Source: Nemertoderma westbladi
Lineage: Eukaryota > Xenacoelomorpha > Nemertodermatida > Nemertodermatidae
Assembly: GCA_032718475.1 (NCBI GenBank)
Contig: JAUCBJ010007688.1
Span: 1 to 26,493 of the forward strand
Length of the DNA stretch: 26,493 nt
Direction of reading: 5' to 3'
The translations under genes were made by a program, and so were the position numbers. Under the pieces are notes generated by a model that did no database searches, was not told the DNA's origin, and saw nothing but the letters and a program-made list of their open reading frames with translations. Below are positions 1 to 8,053 of the stretch, piece after piece; positions within the stretch are counted from its first letter, which is position 1, and every line of letters starts with the position of its first letter.

Positions 1-568
1 TCCCATACTTTACCACACAAACCACACTGTAAAAAATTAGCAATGCAGCAATTCGTCTTATATTTATATTTTTATTTAAGCTTAATAATACAGCTTTATC
101 CTAAACATCAACTCAACACCGTACCTGCGCACAATTCGCTAAATTTTAGAATTGAAATCATAAATTAAAAAATACCATTTCGTACGAATCCGTACTTTAC
201 CTTAATTGGACAAGCTGGCGTTTTCTCAAAAGTGACTAAGTCCCGCCATAAGCTTCGCGAAATCAAAGCTGATATTCGAAAGTTTAATCCAAGCACAATT
301 TTGAGCACATATGTGCTGTGGATAACATTGTACAGGCAATCAAAGTTCAAAATTGTGTACGAATGTCCCGTACTTTACTTTGGAATGAGCCATTTCTTAA
401 TTGATTTACGACAGGAAACACCCGAACATTTAAGATTTAGATCGGATATATTTCGTAATCATAATTGTTACATTAAAAATTACATTGACTATAAACGTAG
501 CGAAAATAATAATAATAATAATGATAAATAATTAATATTTTGTAACAATTTTCAATAATGTTGCAACA
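1..568. other. Left flank of the viral element, no convincing gene
   Basis: AT-rich sequence upstream of the first recognisable element gene. A motif of the form GTACGAAT-n-CGTACTTTAC occurs near 182-202 and 356-379, and a shorter relative (CATACTTTAC) near 4-13. No Polinton terminal inverted repeat can be confirmed, because no matching end is visible elsewhere. A 48-codon reading frame (386-531) ends in an Asn run encoded by an AAT microsatellite and is not convincing. The stretch may be element-terminal DNA or a 5' regulatory region. Confidence 0.4.
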
Positions 569-952
569 ATGAATAGACTTGTGCAGAAATATCGTAACGA
601 ACTGGAATTTCTACGCAGCGCTACCCCTCAACAAAGAACTTATTTTATTAACCATACCGCGAGTAACGAATTAATACGGCTCATTGTAAATACTGCATTA
701 AATGTTCTAAAAGGTAATGTACAATTGACCCCTCATTCATTTAGAAATATTCGCCGCTATAAGAAGGTATTGAAATCACTCAACCGTAAAACAAAAAATA
801 TATCAAGTTACAGAAAAAAGTTAAGCAATCAATCTGGAGGCATACTACCGTTTCTAATACCCTTACTCGGCATTGGTGCGAAACTCGCCGCGAGTGCCGG
901 TGCCGCCGCCGCTGGAGCAGCTATTGCGAAAAAAATTCACCGCGGACGGTAA
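569..952 (+). CDS. Small basic virion-type protein with hydrophobic Ala/Gly-rich tail
   Basis: The product is 127 residues. The first ~85 residues are basic and probably helical (many Arg/Lys/Asn). Residues ~90-127 change to a Gly/Pro/Leu start (SGGILPFLIPLLGIG) followed by an Ala/Gly-rich membrane-active-looking stretch that ends in a basic tip (KKIHRGR). This layout resembles small adenovirus-like core or lytic-factor proteins seen beside Polinton and adintovirus capsid genes. LLGIG fits the adenovirus protease cleavage pattern (M/I/L)XGX-G, and an adenain-like protease is encoded at 6873; that link is inference. The ATG follows an AT-rich leader, and the next ORF starts 3 bases after the stop. 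The exact family is not recognised with certainty. The ORF is intact, although neighbouring genes are broken. Confidence 0.7.
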   Translation: MNRLVQKYRNELEFLRSATPQQRTYFINHTASNELIRLIVNTALNVLKGNVQLTPHSFRNIRRYKKVLKSLNRKTKNISSYRKKLSNQSGGILPFLIPLLGIGAKLAASAGAAAAGAAIAKKIHRGR

Positions 953-954
953 TA

Positions 955-1125
955 ATGGTTAAAACAGGAGTAACATTTAGAAAATTATATTTAGTATCGA
1001 GTAAACCGTTAGCTACTGATTTAAAACCTCAAGATATACCTAGAGTAAATACTACAAAAAGAAAACCCTTTAAAACATCAACTTCAAAGAAAATAATTAA
1101 AAAATTTCAGTTATTCTTACGGTGA
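955..1125 (+). CDS. Small basic ORF (56 aa), unknown
   Basis: A 56-codon frame starts 3 bases after the stop of the preceding gene. Its TGA shares its last base with the ATG at 1125 (TGATG). The product is rich in Lys, Thr and Ser (KRKPFKTSTSKKIIKK near the C-terminus) and could be nucleic-acid binding or an unfolded virion peptide. Such tight head-to-tail packing is typical of a viral gene cluster and is the main reason to list it. No family is recognised. It could also be chance coding in a compact region. Confidence 0.4.
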   Translation: MVKTGVTFRKLYLVSSKPLATDLKPQDIPRVNTTKRKPFKTSTSKKIIKKFQLFLR

Positions 1126-2286
1126 TGCCCTTTATAAGAGATTTGAATATACATATTACTTGTGGTTGTAGAAAAGATGCCACGCAAGATGAAACCGATT
1201 TTAAGCCGAAGCTTAGAATTTTAAGCCGAAGCTTAGACAAAAAACTGTTAAGAATTTATTTAGATCCTTCATCCCCCGCGGGATTTGCAAGTGTTGCAAA
1301 ATTAGCAAAAGCTGCAAACATCAAACCAGCACAAGCCCAGAAATGGCTGAGCGGGCAAAAGACATACACCCTTCACGCTCCACGTAGACATCATTATCCA
1401 ACATCTAAAATATTTACGGGAGGTTTAAAAGATATATATATGATAGATCTGGTGGATATGCAGCAATATAAATCGCAAAATAATAATTATAACTATATAT
1501 TAACATGTATTGATGCCTTTAGCAGGCTTGCTTTTGCCTATGGTATGAAAACAAAAAAGGGTATATGAAATTATTAGTATATTGCAAAAAATATTCCAGA
1601 AAGGAAAACCAAACAGAATTGCGACTGATCAAGGGTCTGAGTTTCTAAATAAATCTGTAAGAAAATATTTAGATACGTTAGGTATACAGTATTACGTAAT
1701 GTATTCTGTGAATAAGGCGGCTATTGTCGAGAGATTCAATAGAACATTAAAAACAAAGATGTTCAAAATTTTCATGCAACGAGGAAATAATGTTTGGATT
1801 AAAATTTTACCAAAGCTCATTTATGCTTATAATAGGTCATATCATAGGACAATAAAAATGACACCTATTGAAGTTAATAAATTTAATGAAACTGAATTAA
1901 TGAATAGATTATATGGGAAATATAGACAGATTAATCATAAGAAAATAAAATTTAAAGTTGGAGATACAGTACGATTATCTATCGCTCGTACTGCTTTTGC
2001 TAAAGGCTATCGAGAACAATGGACACGTGAATTATTTATTATTCATCGTGTCAGGTTGGATAGAGTACCAGCGGTAATGTTCGATATTAAGGACAGCGTT
2101 GGAGCTATAATAAATGGCTCATTTTATTCATACGAACTCCAAAAGGTCCACCCGAATAGTAATATTTATCTACCAATTGACAAAAATATTGGCAAACTTA
2201 AAGAATGTGTACGCAATGGGAAGAAAGAATATTTAGTCCGATTCATCGGATCCAAGAAACAGTCGTGGTTACAGCATATTCAATAA
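1125..2286 (+). pseudogene. INT: Polinton-type integrase (rve/DDE) with chromodomain, frameshifted
   Basis: Retroviral-like integrase that would insert the element's DNA into the host chromosome. The first frame (ATG 1125, stop ending at 1568) carries the Polinton N-terminal region (AQKWLSGQKTYTLHAPRR) and the first catalytic Asp in MIDLVDMQQ (residue ~108). The second frame (from about 1567 to 2286) carries the second Asp (IATDQGSEF) and, 33 residues later, the catalytic Glu (AAIVERFNRT). A basic C-terminal region and a chromodomain-like end (KKEYLVRFIG) follow. The two parts differ in frame by one base, with the break near 1557-1567. A 20-bp tandem duplication at 1201-1240 lies just behind the start and also shifts the frame, so the first ~25 residues of the visible ORF are probably not native. 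An alternative ATG at 1177 suits the other frame. All three acidic residues remain, but the gene cannot make one protein as it stands. Confidence 0.9.
1201..1240. repeat. 20-bp tandem duplication inside integrase 5' end
   Basis: The unit TTAAGCCGAAGCTTAGAATT (1201-1220) is repeated at 1221-1240 with differences only in its last bases. Because 20 is not a multiple of 3, it changes the reading frame between the integrase start and the conserved body. Confidence 0.85.
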
Positions 2287-2530
2287 GCTTAGGTTTATAC
2301 TGTATATTAATTCATTTTGGTCGCATATGACCGTAATTAATCAATATTAACTCGAATGATATTACTATATCTATAGTTCATCCGTTTTAAATAAAACCAG
2401 TAAAATATTGATCCCTCGCATATACTGTAGAAGATGCGACAATGAACGTGGTCACAGATGTCTATAATTTAACATTATACTGTATGTACAATGGAGTCAA
2501 GTAGAGAGAGCTTAAATAATAATAATAATA
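2287..2530 (+). promoter_or_regulatory. Intergenic control region with three TATACTGTA motifs
   Basis: This is the only sizeable gap in the first half of the plus-strand gene block. The 9-mer TATACTGTA occurs at 2296-2304, 2421-2429 and 2476-2484. An AATAAA at 2390-2395 could end an integrase transcript. The last motif lies about 47 bases before the first penton ATG. A role as promoter or factor-binding site for the capsid block is inference. Confidence 0.35.
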
Positions 2531-3403
2531 ATGGCCACAGATACATATATCACTCTACTTTCAGATAGCTCATTAAACACTTACCCCAATAATAATCCCA
2601 GTGAGTTTACTGTTGATTTAGCCGAAGAATTATATATTGGTCCAAACGCTAAAATTGGGCTTGCCGAGCTACAATACCAAGCAACATACAGTAATATTAC
2701 ACTGCAAACTCAAATCTCGCTGTCAATCGGGGTAGATGCAAAAGATGCCAAATTATATAGTTTATTTCCTGGTATGCATAGCTCTATTCAAGTGATTATT
2801 GATGATATAAATAAACTGTTTAATTCTGAAGCGAAATATAGAGATTTCGAATTCATTTTTAATACAAATAATTCTAGAATTAAATTTAAATTTCCTAAAA
2901 AGTTGAAAAAAATACAATTAAGTCTACGTGGTGATTTAATACAAATTCTAGGCTTAAAACCGTTATTGGATCGGAATCATCCAGGTATTCCGAATTGGGA
3001 TATATACAGTACCACTACAGTAGATGAATTAAGCAATATAGAACAGCCGATATTAATTTTAAATTATAGCGGACCAAAAATTTCGGAAATTGGCATTTTA
3101 GATTTTCCAGCTCCCACGAATATAACACGTAATAAAGACACTATCTTTATATATACAGATATTATTAAGAGCTCATTTGTTGGTGACGCTTTAGCTCCGC
3201 TCTTAAGAACCTGCCCTTTAACGCAATTAAATCGAAAATATTTTAATCACGAATACGAGAGCATTTGCTATTACCCGTTGTTGAATAAAAAACTAAAAAC
3301 AATCTTAATTACTTTACGTGACGGACAAGGCGAATTAATTAATTTTAGCGGAGGTCGCACTGTTATAACACTTAAGTTAATACGCGGTGGGGATGATGGA
3401 TGA
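2531..3403 (+). CDS. Penton-like minor capsid protein, copy 1
   Basis: The 290-residue product matches the Polinton/adintovirus minor capsid (penton-like, single jelly-roll) protein, which would occupy the vertices of the icosahedral shell. Family features seen: an N-terminal ITLLSDSSLNTYPNNNPSEF followed by an IGLAELQYQ segment; a middle stretch with LIQILGLKP; the IFIYTDIIKSSFVGD and PLLRTC motif near residues 205-225; and the usual last strands (YYPLLNKKLKTILITLRDG then GRTVITLKLIR). The ORF is unbroken and of plausible length. Its stop overlaps the start of the next, paralogous gene by 11 bases, so the two were probably expressed together. The ATG at 2531 follows an AAT run. Confidence 0.85.
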   Translation: MATDTYITLLSDSSLNTYPNNNPSEFTVDLAEELYIGPNAKIGLAELQYQATYSNITLQTQISLSIGVDAKDAKLYSLFPGMHSSIQVIIDDINKLFNSEAKYRDFEFIFNTNNSRIKFKFPKKLKKIQLSLRGDLIQILGLKPLLDRNHPGIPNWDIYSTTTVDELSNIEQPILILNYSGPKISEIGILDFPAPTNITRNKDTIFIYTDIIKSSFVGDALAPLLRTCPLTQLNRKYFNHEYESICYYPLLNKKLKTILITLRDGQGELINFSGGRTVITLKLIRGGDDG

Positions 3404-4139
3404 ATTCTACGTTAGACTACCAAGTAACTCCTGTCCAGTTGATTTTCCCCGCAATAGCGCTAGTAATTATCAGATCAATTTCCATGGCACCTTACCTATA
3501 AACCCAAACGAAAACTGGGTGGTAGGTATAAAAAGTATATTTTACTTAGCAACGTTGCCGTCCATGTATAACAATGTAGAGAATGTTATTTTATTAAAAA
3601 AAGGGAAAAAAAATTTTGAGGATACACTTCCATCCGGTTTGTTCTACAGTATCAATGACATTATAGATTATTTTAACACTGGGGCGTTGAAAGATAAATT
3701 ACAAATAGTTGAAAATACTCAGCAAAATAGGTTGCAATTTATTTTAGGGAAAACTGTGCGAGAGTTATTTATAGGTCAACAATTAGCCTATTATTTTGGA
3801 ATTACTGAAAATAATCTCGGCGCGAATTTAAATCCAAATTTTAAAATTATTTTGAAGACGAAAAATAATATAAAGGGTTATTTAATAAAGGTTATCGGAA
3901 ATGGAGAAAATGCTTACCAGATGGTATTTTTATGCCCTCAACCACCCAATTCTATTCCAGAACCTAAGTCGAACATGTACGTGACTACTAATATAATTGA
4001 AAATCAATATATTAATGACTTTGGTTTAGCTTTACTTCGTCGTGTTGCGATACCTGATGCTAATACGGTTATTAATAAAGCATTAAATAAAATGAAACCG
4101 TCAACAAGGTCAGTTGTAGAAAAAGTTATAGAGATTTAA
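3393..4139 (+). CDS. Penton-like minor capsid protein, copy 2 (short C-terminus)
   Basis: The product has 248 residues from ATG 3393 and lies inside the tail of copy 1. It repeats the same architecture: EFYVRLPSNSCPVDFP at the N-terminus, NWVVGIKSIFYL where copy 1 has the IGLAEL segment, LAYYFGITENN in the middle, and MYVTTNIIENQYINDFGLAL where copy 1 has YTDIIKSSFVGD. It then departs: the last two or three strands of copy 1 (TILITLRDG, TVITLKLI) are absent, and a Lys-rich helical tail (NKALNKMKPSTRSVVEKVIE) takes their place. It is therefore a diverged tandem paralogue. Either it has specialised (for example as a second vertex or cement protein) or an old frameshift removed its end. The reading frame is otherwise open. 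Confidence 0.75.
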   Translation: MMDEFYVRLPSNSCPVDFPRNSASNYQINFHGTLPINPNENWVVGIKSIFYLATLPSMYNNVENVILLKKGKKNFEDTLPSGLFYSINDIIDYFNTGALKDKLQIVENTQQNRLQFILGKTVRELFIGQQLAYYFGITENNLGANLNPNFKIILKTKNNIKGYLIKVIGNGENAYQMVFLCPQPPNSIPEPKSNMYVTTNIIENQYINDFGLALLRRVAIPDANTVINKALNKMKPSTRSVVEKVIEI

Positions 4140-4156
4140 AGCGACCCGCTAGACCA

Positions 4157-4240
4157 ATGTCTATGAACATACATCATCGACGTAGTAAAAAGAGAAAAAT
4201 AAAAGGCAAACTGAAACACTGCGAAAAAAGAATTTTTTAA
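4157..4240 (+). CDS. Tiny Lys/Arg-rich ORF (27 aa)
   Basis: A 27-codon ORF fits exactly between the second penton gene and the major capsid ATG (stop 4238-4240, next ATG 4243). It contains HHRRSKKRKIKGKLK, strongly basic like small adenovirus-type DNA-condensing peptides. The same frame is open upstream to 4091 without an ATG, so it may instead be the displaced C-terminus of the upstream gene. The call rests on composition and position only. Confidence 0.3.
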   Translation: MSMNIHHRRSKKRKIKGKLKHCEKRIF

Positions 4241-5084
4241 TAATGTCAATTATTAAGGAATTAGATTTATTTTCTACACAGCCAATACAGACTGAATTTA
4301 AAGCAAAGCATTATGAAACAATTTACCCCGTATCTAATCTCAGAAGTGAGTCTAGGGAAGTCACGTTCCTTGTACCGAGATCCAATGAATTCTATACGAA
4401 ACTGCAAGATGCGTTATTAATTACAAAATGTACTGTACGGTGGGATAGACGACTTGAAAATTCCCATATATATATGCTGAATTACCCCGCTGAAACTATG
4501 TGGAGTGATATTAAAATAGACCTTAATGAGAAGCAGGTTGAAAATAGCAATAACCATTATTTCTACAAGTCGTACTTATCCAATTTATTATTTACAACTT
4601 ATTAGGATAAAAATGGGCTACTGGGTGCGGGTGGCTTTCATCAGCCTTTATCTGAACACGGAAATGAAATTGATCCCGGCGCGCATCCTATTGGCGATGC
4701 CTTTAGTAAACAAATGCAATTTGTAAGTGGATTGACGATTGATTTTGATACTGAAAGCAAAATAATACAACCCGGGTATGATTTAAGAATGCATTTTAGA
4801 AAAGTATCAAATTCGTTTATTTTTAAAATCACTCCAAACGCAAACGCAGTGACAAATCTTCGGCTAGAATTAGATGAAATAAAGATCCTAATCCCTAGAA
4901 TGGAGGTTAATCCGGTAATAGAAAGCAGTCACCTAAAAGGTTTAGAGAGTTACGATATTGAATATCAATTCCAAAAAAAGGAGGTTACAACATTTACTAT
5001 TCCCGCTCAAACCACAAATTACACAAAAAACAAACATATTTGATGGTAAAAAACCCAAATTAGTTATTATTATATTATTATTAT

Positions 5085-5421
5085 TATTGTTTATTCCGGG
5101 CTAAGCAACGCCCATATTACAATGCAGGAGATAAATTGCACAATGCACCACACGTGAATATTAAAAAGAAAAATAGTTATTATTGTTGTATAATATAAAT
5201 TAATGAAAGTGTATTACAAAAAGAAAGATTAAATATTGTGATTTAATTGACGTTAAATTCTGCGATAGGTAGCAAAGAGTTCTGAGGTATCAAGGGTATT
5301 ATAATAAACTGCACGGGTAATATATGACAGTGAATTCATGACTCGCTTAAATAAACTGTGAATTGAAAAACGCCTAATGTGTAAAGGGGAGTTAATACGT
5401 AGATTGGTAAGCATACCACGC
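5085..5421. mobile_element. ~340-bp unidentified insertion in the capsid gene
   Basis: Capsid coding is readable up to an ATT-rich run near 5063-5085 and again from the ATT-rich run at 5422-5436. The sequence between has no capsid similarity and many stops, and it begins near CCGGGCTAAGCAACGCCC. Both edges lie in ATT repeats, so the exact boundaries and the target duplication cannot be fixed. No coding capacity or clear inverted termini are seen. It could be a short nonautonomous element. Confidence 0.55.
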
Positions 5422-5467
5422 TATTATTATTATCGGCTTCATAACAAATAACGCTTATTCGGGAGAA

Positions 5468-6475
5468 TTAACCCTTTGGTTACTAGGCCCTTTTTTAAAT
5501 AGCCCCCCAGAACCTAAAAATTAAGCAAACTTTAAAACACATTTACGGCAATGCCAATCATCTAGAAGTTATGACACATTTTTAAAATGATTTGACTTTT
5601 ATCTTAAAAGGTGTCATGATTGATATTCTTATATATTTTTTAATTTAAAAAAAATGAATTTTTAAAAATTAAAAAAAAAATTTTAATTAAAAATTTTTTT
5701 TAATTTAAAAAAAATTTTTTTTGAAAATTAAAAAATGAAAAAAATATTTATTTTTCTGAACTATATCATATATATTATTATATTCCATGGTCTATTTATG
5801 GTACCGGTATAATCTATATTACTTATTTATGATAATCTGCAAAGCATTTATCAAGGCAGAGCCCTGGAGCCCTAAACTGTGAATTAATGATAAATATAAA
5901 TGAATAATTATTGTAATACTAAAATGCAATATAGCTTCATTATTGCAGAATTACCACAATAATCCACCAGGATGCTAGTACAGGAACAATCATCATACCC
6001 ATTATTATATTTACGAAATACAATTACGTAATTCACCAATATGAAGAATACCAGGTTTCCACTTTTCACTTTCAGTCATGTATTTATTTATTTACAAAGT
6101 AGATTATTACAGTGGAAAGCTTGACAGGGAAATAAACTCTGATTGGTTGGAATTCTCAAGGGCTACTCATTCAAACCTCTGCCATATCCTACTGTACAGT
6201 ACAAGGTACAATCAATCTGCTTTCAATAAGCAGCCTGCTTTCTCTGAAAAGGAGCTCATCACTGATTGGTTGAATTCCAACCTCTAACTCAAACTCCAGA
6301 TCACTTTTTTTAACTAAAACGGGTAGTATAGTGTCCTAAGCGATGGATAAACACTGCTAGAATAACCTAAACTTGAATCATCCCCATTGGCAGCAATTAA
6401 CACCAGGACGTATATATACGTCCTTAGGACACTGTTGAGGACGTATATATACGTCCTTAGGGCTCAAAGGGTTAA
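5468..6475. mobile_element. piggyBac-type nonautonomous element (MITE) with TTAA target duplication
   Basis: A 1000-bp body (5472-6471) is flanked by TTAA on both sides (5468-5471 and 6472-6475). Its ends are CCCTTTGGTTACTAGGCCC on the left and, read inward on the other strand, CCCTTTGAGCCC on the right. TTAA target sites with CCCT-type ends are the hallmark of the piggyBac superfamily. The capsid reading frame continues across when body and one TTAA are ignored. Near the right end the palindrome GGACGTATATATACGTCC occurs twice (6406-6423 and 6439-6456), the surrounding 24 bases being identical at a 33-bp spacing. Positions 5625-5750 are almost pure A/T. No transposase is encoded; the short ORF at 6078-6287 shows no piggyBac features. 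Confidence 0.85.
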
Positions 6476-6872
6476 TTAGCAATCCCTTGAAATTTGAACA
6501 TTATAACCTTAGACGCGCGGAACTGATTGTAGACGGTCTTCCAGTAGGTGGTGTAATATACGAGCCTAATTTTACAGATGGAACATATATTTTTGAGTAT
6601 ACTCAATTAATGAAGAACATTAATACATATATTAACGGTTATGGAGGTAATAATATAGACCATGAAACCTACTTAGGTAATTGCCCCCTCCTATCCTGGG
6701 ACCTAACCGCCGATGGCTATGTTAGAGATCCGCAACCGTCGATATATACTAACGGCCAATTAAAATTAAGATTTGCCGAACCGTTGGTTGAAACCATAAA
6801 TGTAATCGTTTTTAATATTTATGATCAATCATTAAGTTTAAATAGCAGGAAAGAAATACATATCGATTAAGT

Positions 6873-7328
6873 ATGTTATCTACAGAGGACCTTGATATGT
6901 TTCCAGTGGGTGGTCACTATTTGGGTGCGTTTCCAGCTAATAAATCACCTAAATTAGATAATAATAATAAGCGAAGAGATTATGGGTTAATAGTAAATAC
7001 CGATAAAGAGCATCTGCCTGGGATTCATTGGATCGCAATATATATACGAGATAATGAGGCTGAAATATTTGATTCATTCGGATCAAAATATCCAAACAGA
7101 TGCATCGAAAAATGGCTTGAGAAAAATTCCGCAAGATGGCGTACTTCTCGCAAACAATTTCAAGACCCAAGGAGGACCACATGCGGTCTATACTGTCTTT
7201 ATTACTTGGTAAATCGAATTCACACAAACTATCCAATGAGTGCGTTTACAAATAATGTGGAAATAAATGAAATAATATTATATAAATGGCTTGTTAATTA
7301 TTATAAAATAAACCAACAAGCGTTGTAA
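6873..7328 (+). CDS. PRO: Adenain-like cysteine protease (Polinton PRO)
   Basis: The 151-residue product is a maturation protease of the adenovirus protease (C5) type, which would cleave capsid and core precursors inside the assembling particle. The catalytic set is readable: His52 in PGIHWIAIYI, Asp67 in EIFDSFG, Gln97 in FQDPRRTTCG and Cys104 in TTCGLYCLYYL. The Gln-to-Cys spacing of seven equals that of adenain. Upstream GAFPANKSP and YGLIVNTD also follow the Polinton protease pattern. The ATG is 3 bases after the capsid stop. The N-terminus is a little short but no break is seen, so this gene is intact although its substrate gene is destroyed. Confidence 0.9.
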   Translation: MLSTEDLDMFPVGGHYLGAFPANKSPKLDNNNKRRDYGLIVNTDKEHLPGIHWIAIYIRDNEAEIFDSFGSKYPNRCIEKWLEKNSARWRTSRKQFQDPRRTTCGLYCLYYLVNRIHTNYPMSAFTNNVEINEIILYKWLVNYYKINQQAL

Positions 7329-7359
7329 TTAATCATTTAACTTTTGTTTATCAGATAAA

Positions 7360-7962
7360 ATGGATAATATTATTTTTGTTGATTTTCAATATTATAAGAT
7401 AGACAATAAGGAGTATCCGGTAGTATTTAAAGAATTTGCTATATTCGATTCTAATTACACCAAAACTAATGTAAAGACGTTTTTAATTAAAGGCCCCCCT
7501 AATATTAAATTATCAGCTTTAGATGTAGCTCACGTAAACAATTTACGAGACATGACTTCTCATTTGCCTTGGGACTACGGTGACATTTCGCAAATTGACT
7601 TTAAAAAATATATGAAGAGACATTTAAAATATAAAAAAAATATATATGTATTTGGGTTGCTGAAACGGGCAATATTAGTTTCCCAACTTTATGTTCTCGC
7701 GCCAAATTCGATGGAGAAATTGGGAATATATAAGCAATATCACGATTATTTAACCCCTTGTCGCTTCCACGATCAATTTACTACAGTAGAAAATAAATGT
7801 GCGTTCCACTTAAACATAAGGGATAACTGTCTGCGATACTGCTCAGCAAAACGCGTAGGGGGGTATGAGATGCTACGATTTTTCATGAGAAAGCGTTTAA
7901 CTGCGACTGTTGATGATAAACAGAAAGAAATAACTGCGGTGGAAGATGTACTCATACAGTAG
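7360..7962 (+). CDS. Exonuclease-like (RNase H-fold?) protein with Cys/His cluster
   Basis: The product has 200 residues. It opens with NIIFVDFQYYKIDNKEYPVV followed by FKEFAIFD, which looks like the first strand-hairpin of a DEDD 3'-5' exonuclease fold, but the expected DxE is DFQ. A middle part reads DVAHVNNLRDMTSHLPW, then a KKNIYVFGLLKRAIL segment. The end holds a metal-ligand-like cluster: CRFH, ten residues later CAFH, then DNCLRYC. Similar unannotated proteins linked to transposons occur in insect genomes, from memory and without a firm name. With altered acid residues it may bind rather than cut nucleic acid. The stop lies in the first copy of a 35-bp tandem duplication, so the native C-terminus may differ. 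It ends the plus-strand block; an AATAAA follows at 8048. Confidence 0.5.
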   Translation: MDNIIFVDFQYYKIDNKEYPVVFKEFAIFDSNYTKTNVKTFLIKGPPNIKLSALDVAHVNNLRDMTSHLPWDYGDISQIDFKKYMKRHLKYKKNIYVFGLLKRAILVSQLYVLAPNSMEKLGIYKQYHDYLTPCRFHDQFTTVENKCAFHLNIRDNCLRYCSAKRVGGYEMLRFFMRKRLTATVDDKQKEITAVEDVLIQ

Positions 7963-8000
7963 GTTTAACTGCGGTGGAAGATGTACTCTTACAGTAGGTT
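7931..8000. repeat. 35-bp tandem duplication at gene end
   Basis: Two 35-bp units (7931-7965 and 7966-8000) differ at one base (CTCATACAG versus CTCTTACAG). The first contains the stop codon of the upstream gene, so the duplication straddles the gene's 3' end. Confidence 0.85.
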
Positions 8001-8047
8001 TACTCTAAGCTTGTAATGTGATGGGATAATATATTTGTTTTAATGTC

Positions 8048-8053
8048 AATAAA
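8048..8053 (+). terminator. Candidate polyadenylation signal for the plus-strand block
   Basis: AATAAA lies 86 bases after the last plus-strand stop codon in an A-rich stretch. It is the first canonical signal after the capsid/protease block. Function is inferred from position. Confidence 0.4.

Larger units (their letters stand above)
4243..6870 (+). pseudogene. MCP: Major capsid protein (double jelly-roll type), broken
   Basis: Polinton/adintovirus hexon-like major capsid gene. It starts with IKELDLFSTQPIQTEF, and KIDLNEKQVENSNNHYFYKS matches the family segment of a strand plus 'N..YPYRAYL'. The second half of the first block (4606-5043) carries VSGLTIDFDTESK and LELDEIKILIPRMEV. Coding resumes at about 5422-5471 and again at 6476-6870, which begins SNPLKFEHYNLRRAELIVDG and contains PLLSWDLTADG and ETINVIVFNIYD near the end, as in the family. 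Four lesions are visible: an in-frame TAG at 4603-4605, a frameshift in the A-rich run near 5025-5040, a ~340-bp insertion within an ATT run (about 5085-5421), and a 1000-bp piggyBac-type insertion at a TTAA (5472-6471). The protease gene starts 3 bases after the stop. The copy is dead. Confidence 0.88.

Noticed and set aside
232-531. 99-codon plus-strand frame (or 48 codons from ATG 386) upstream of the first element gene
   Set aside because: No domain, an Asn run from an AAT microsatellite at the end, no ATG at the long start, and it lies in likely terminal or leader DNA.
4526-4726. 66-codon frame overlapping the major capsid gene
   Set aside because: It lies in another frame across the in-frame stop of the capsid gene; capsid similarity continues in the original frame on both sides, so this is a shadow.
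6078-6287. 69-codon ORF inside the piggyBac-type insertion, considered as a transposase fragment
   Set aside because: Too short, with none of the piggyBac DDD-domain segments; the two GATTGGTTG-AATTC copies inside look like repeat DNA.
6949-7236. 95-codon minus-strand frame opposite the protease
   Set aside because: Antisense shadow of a well-supported protease; no domain.
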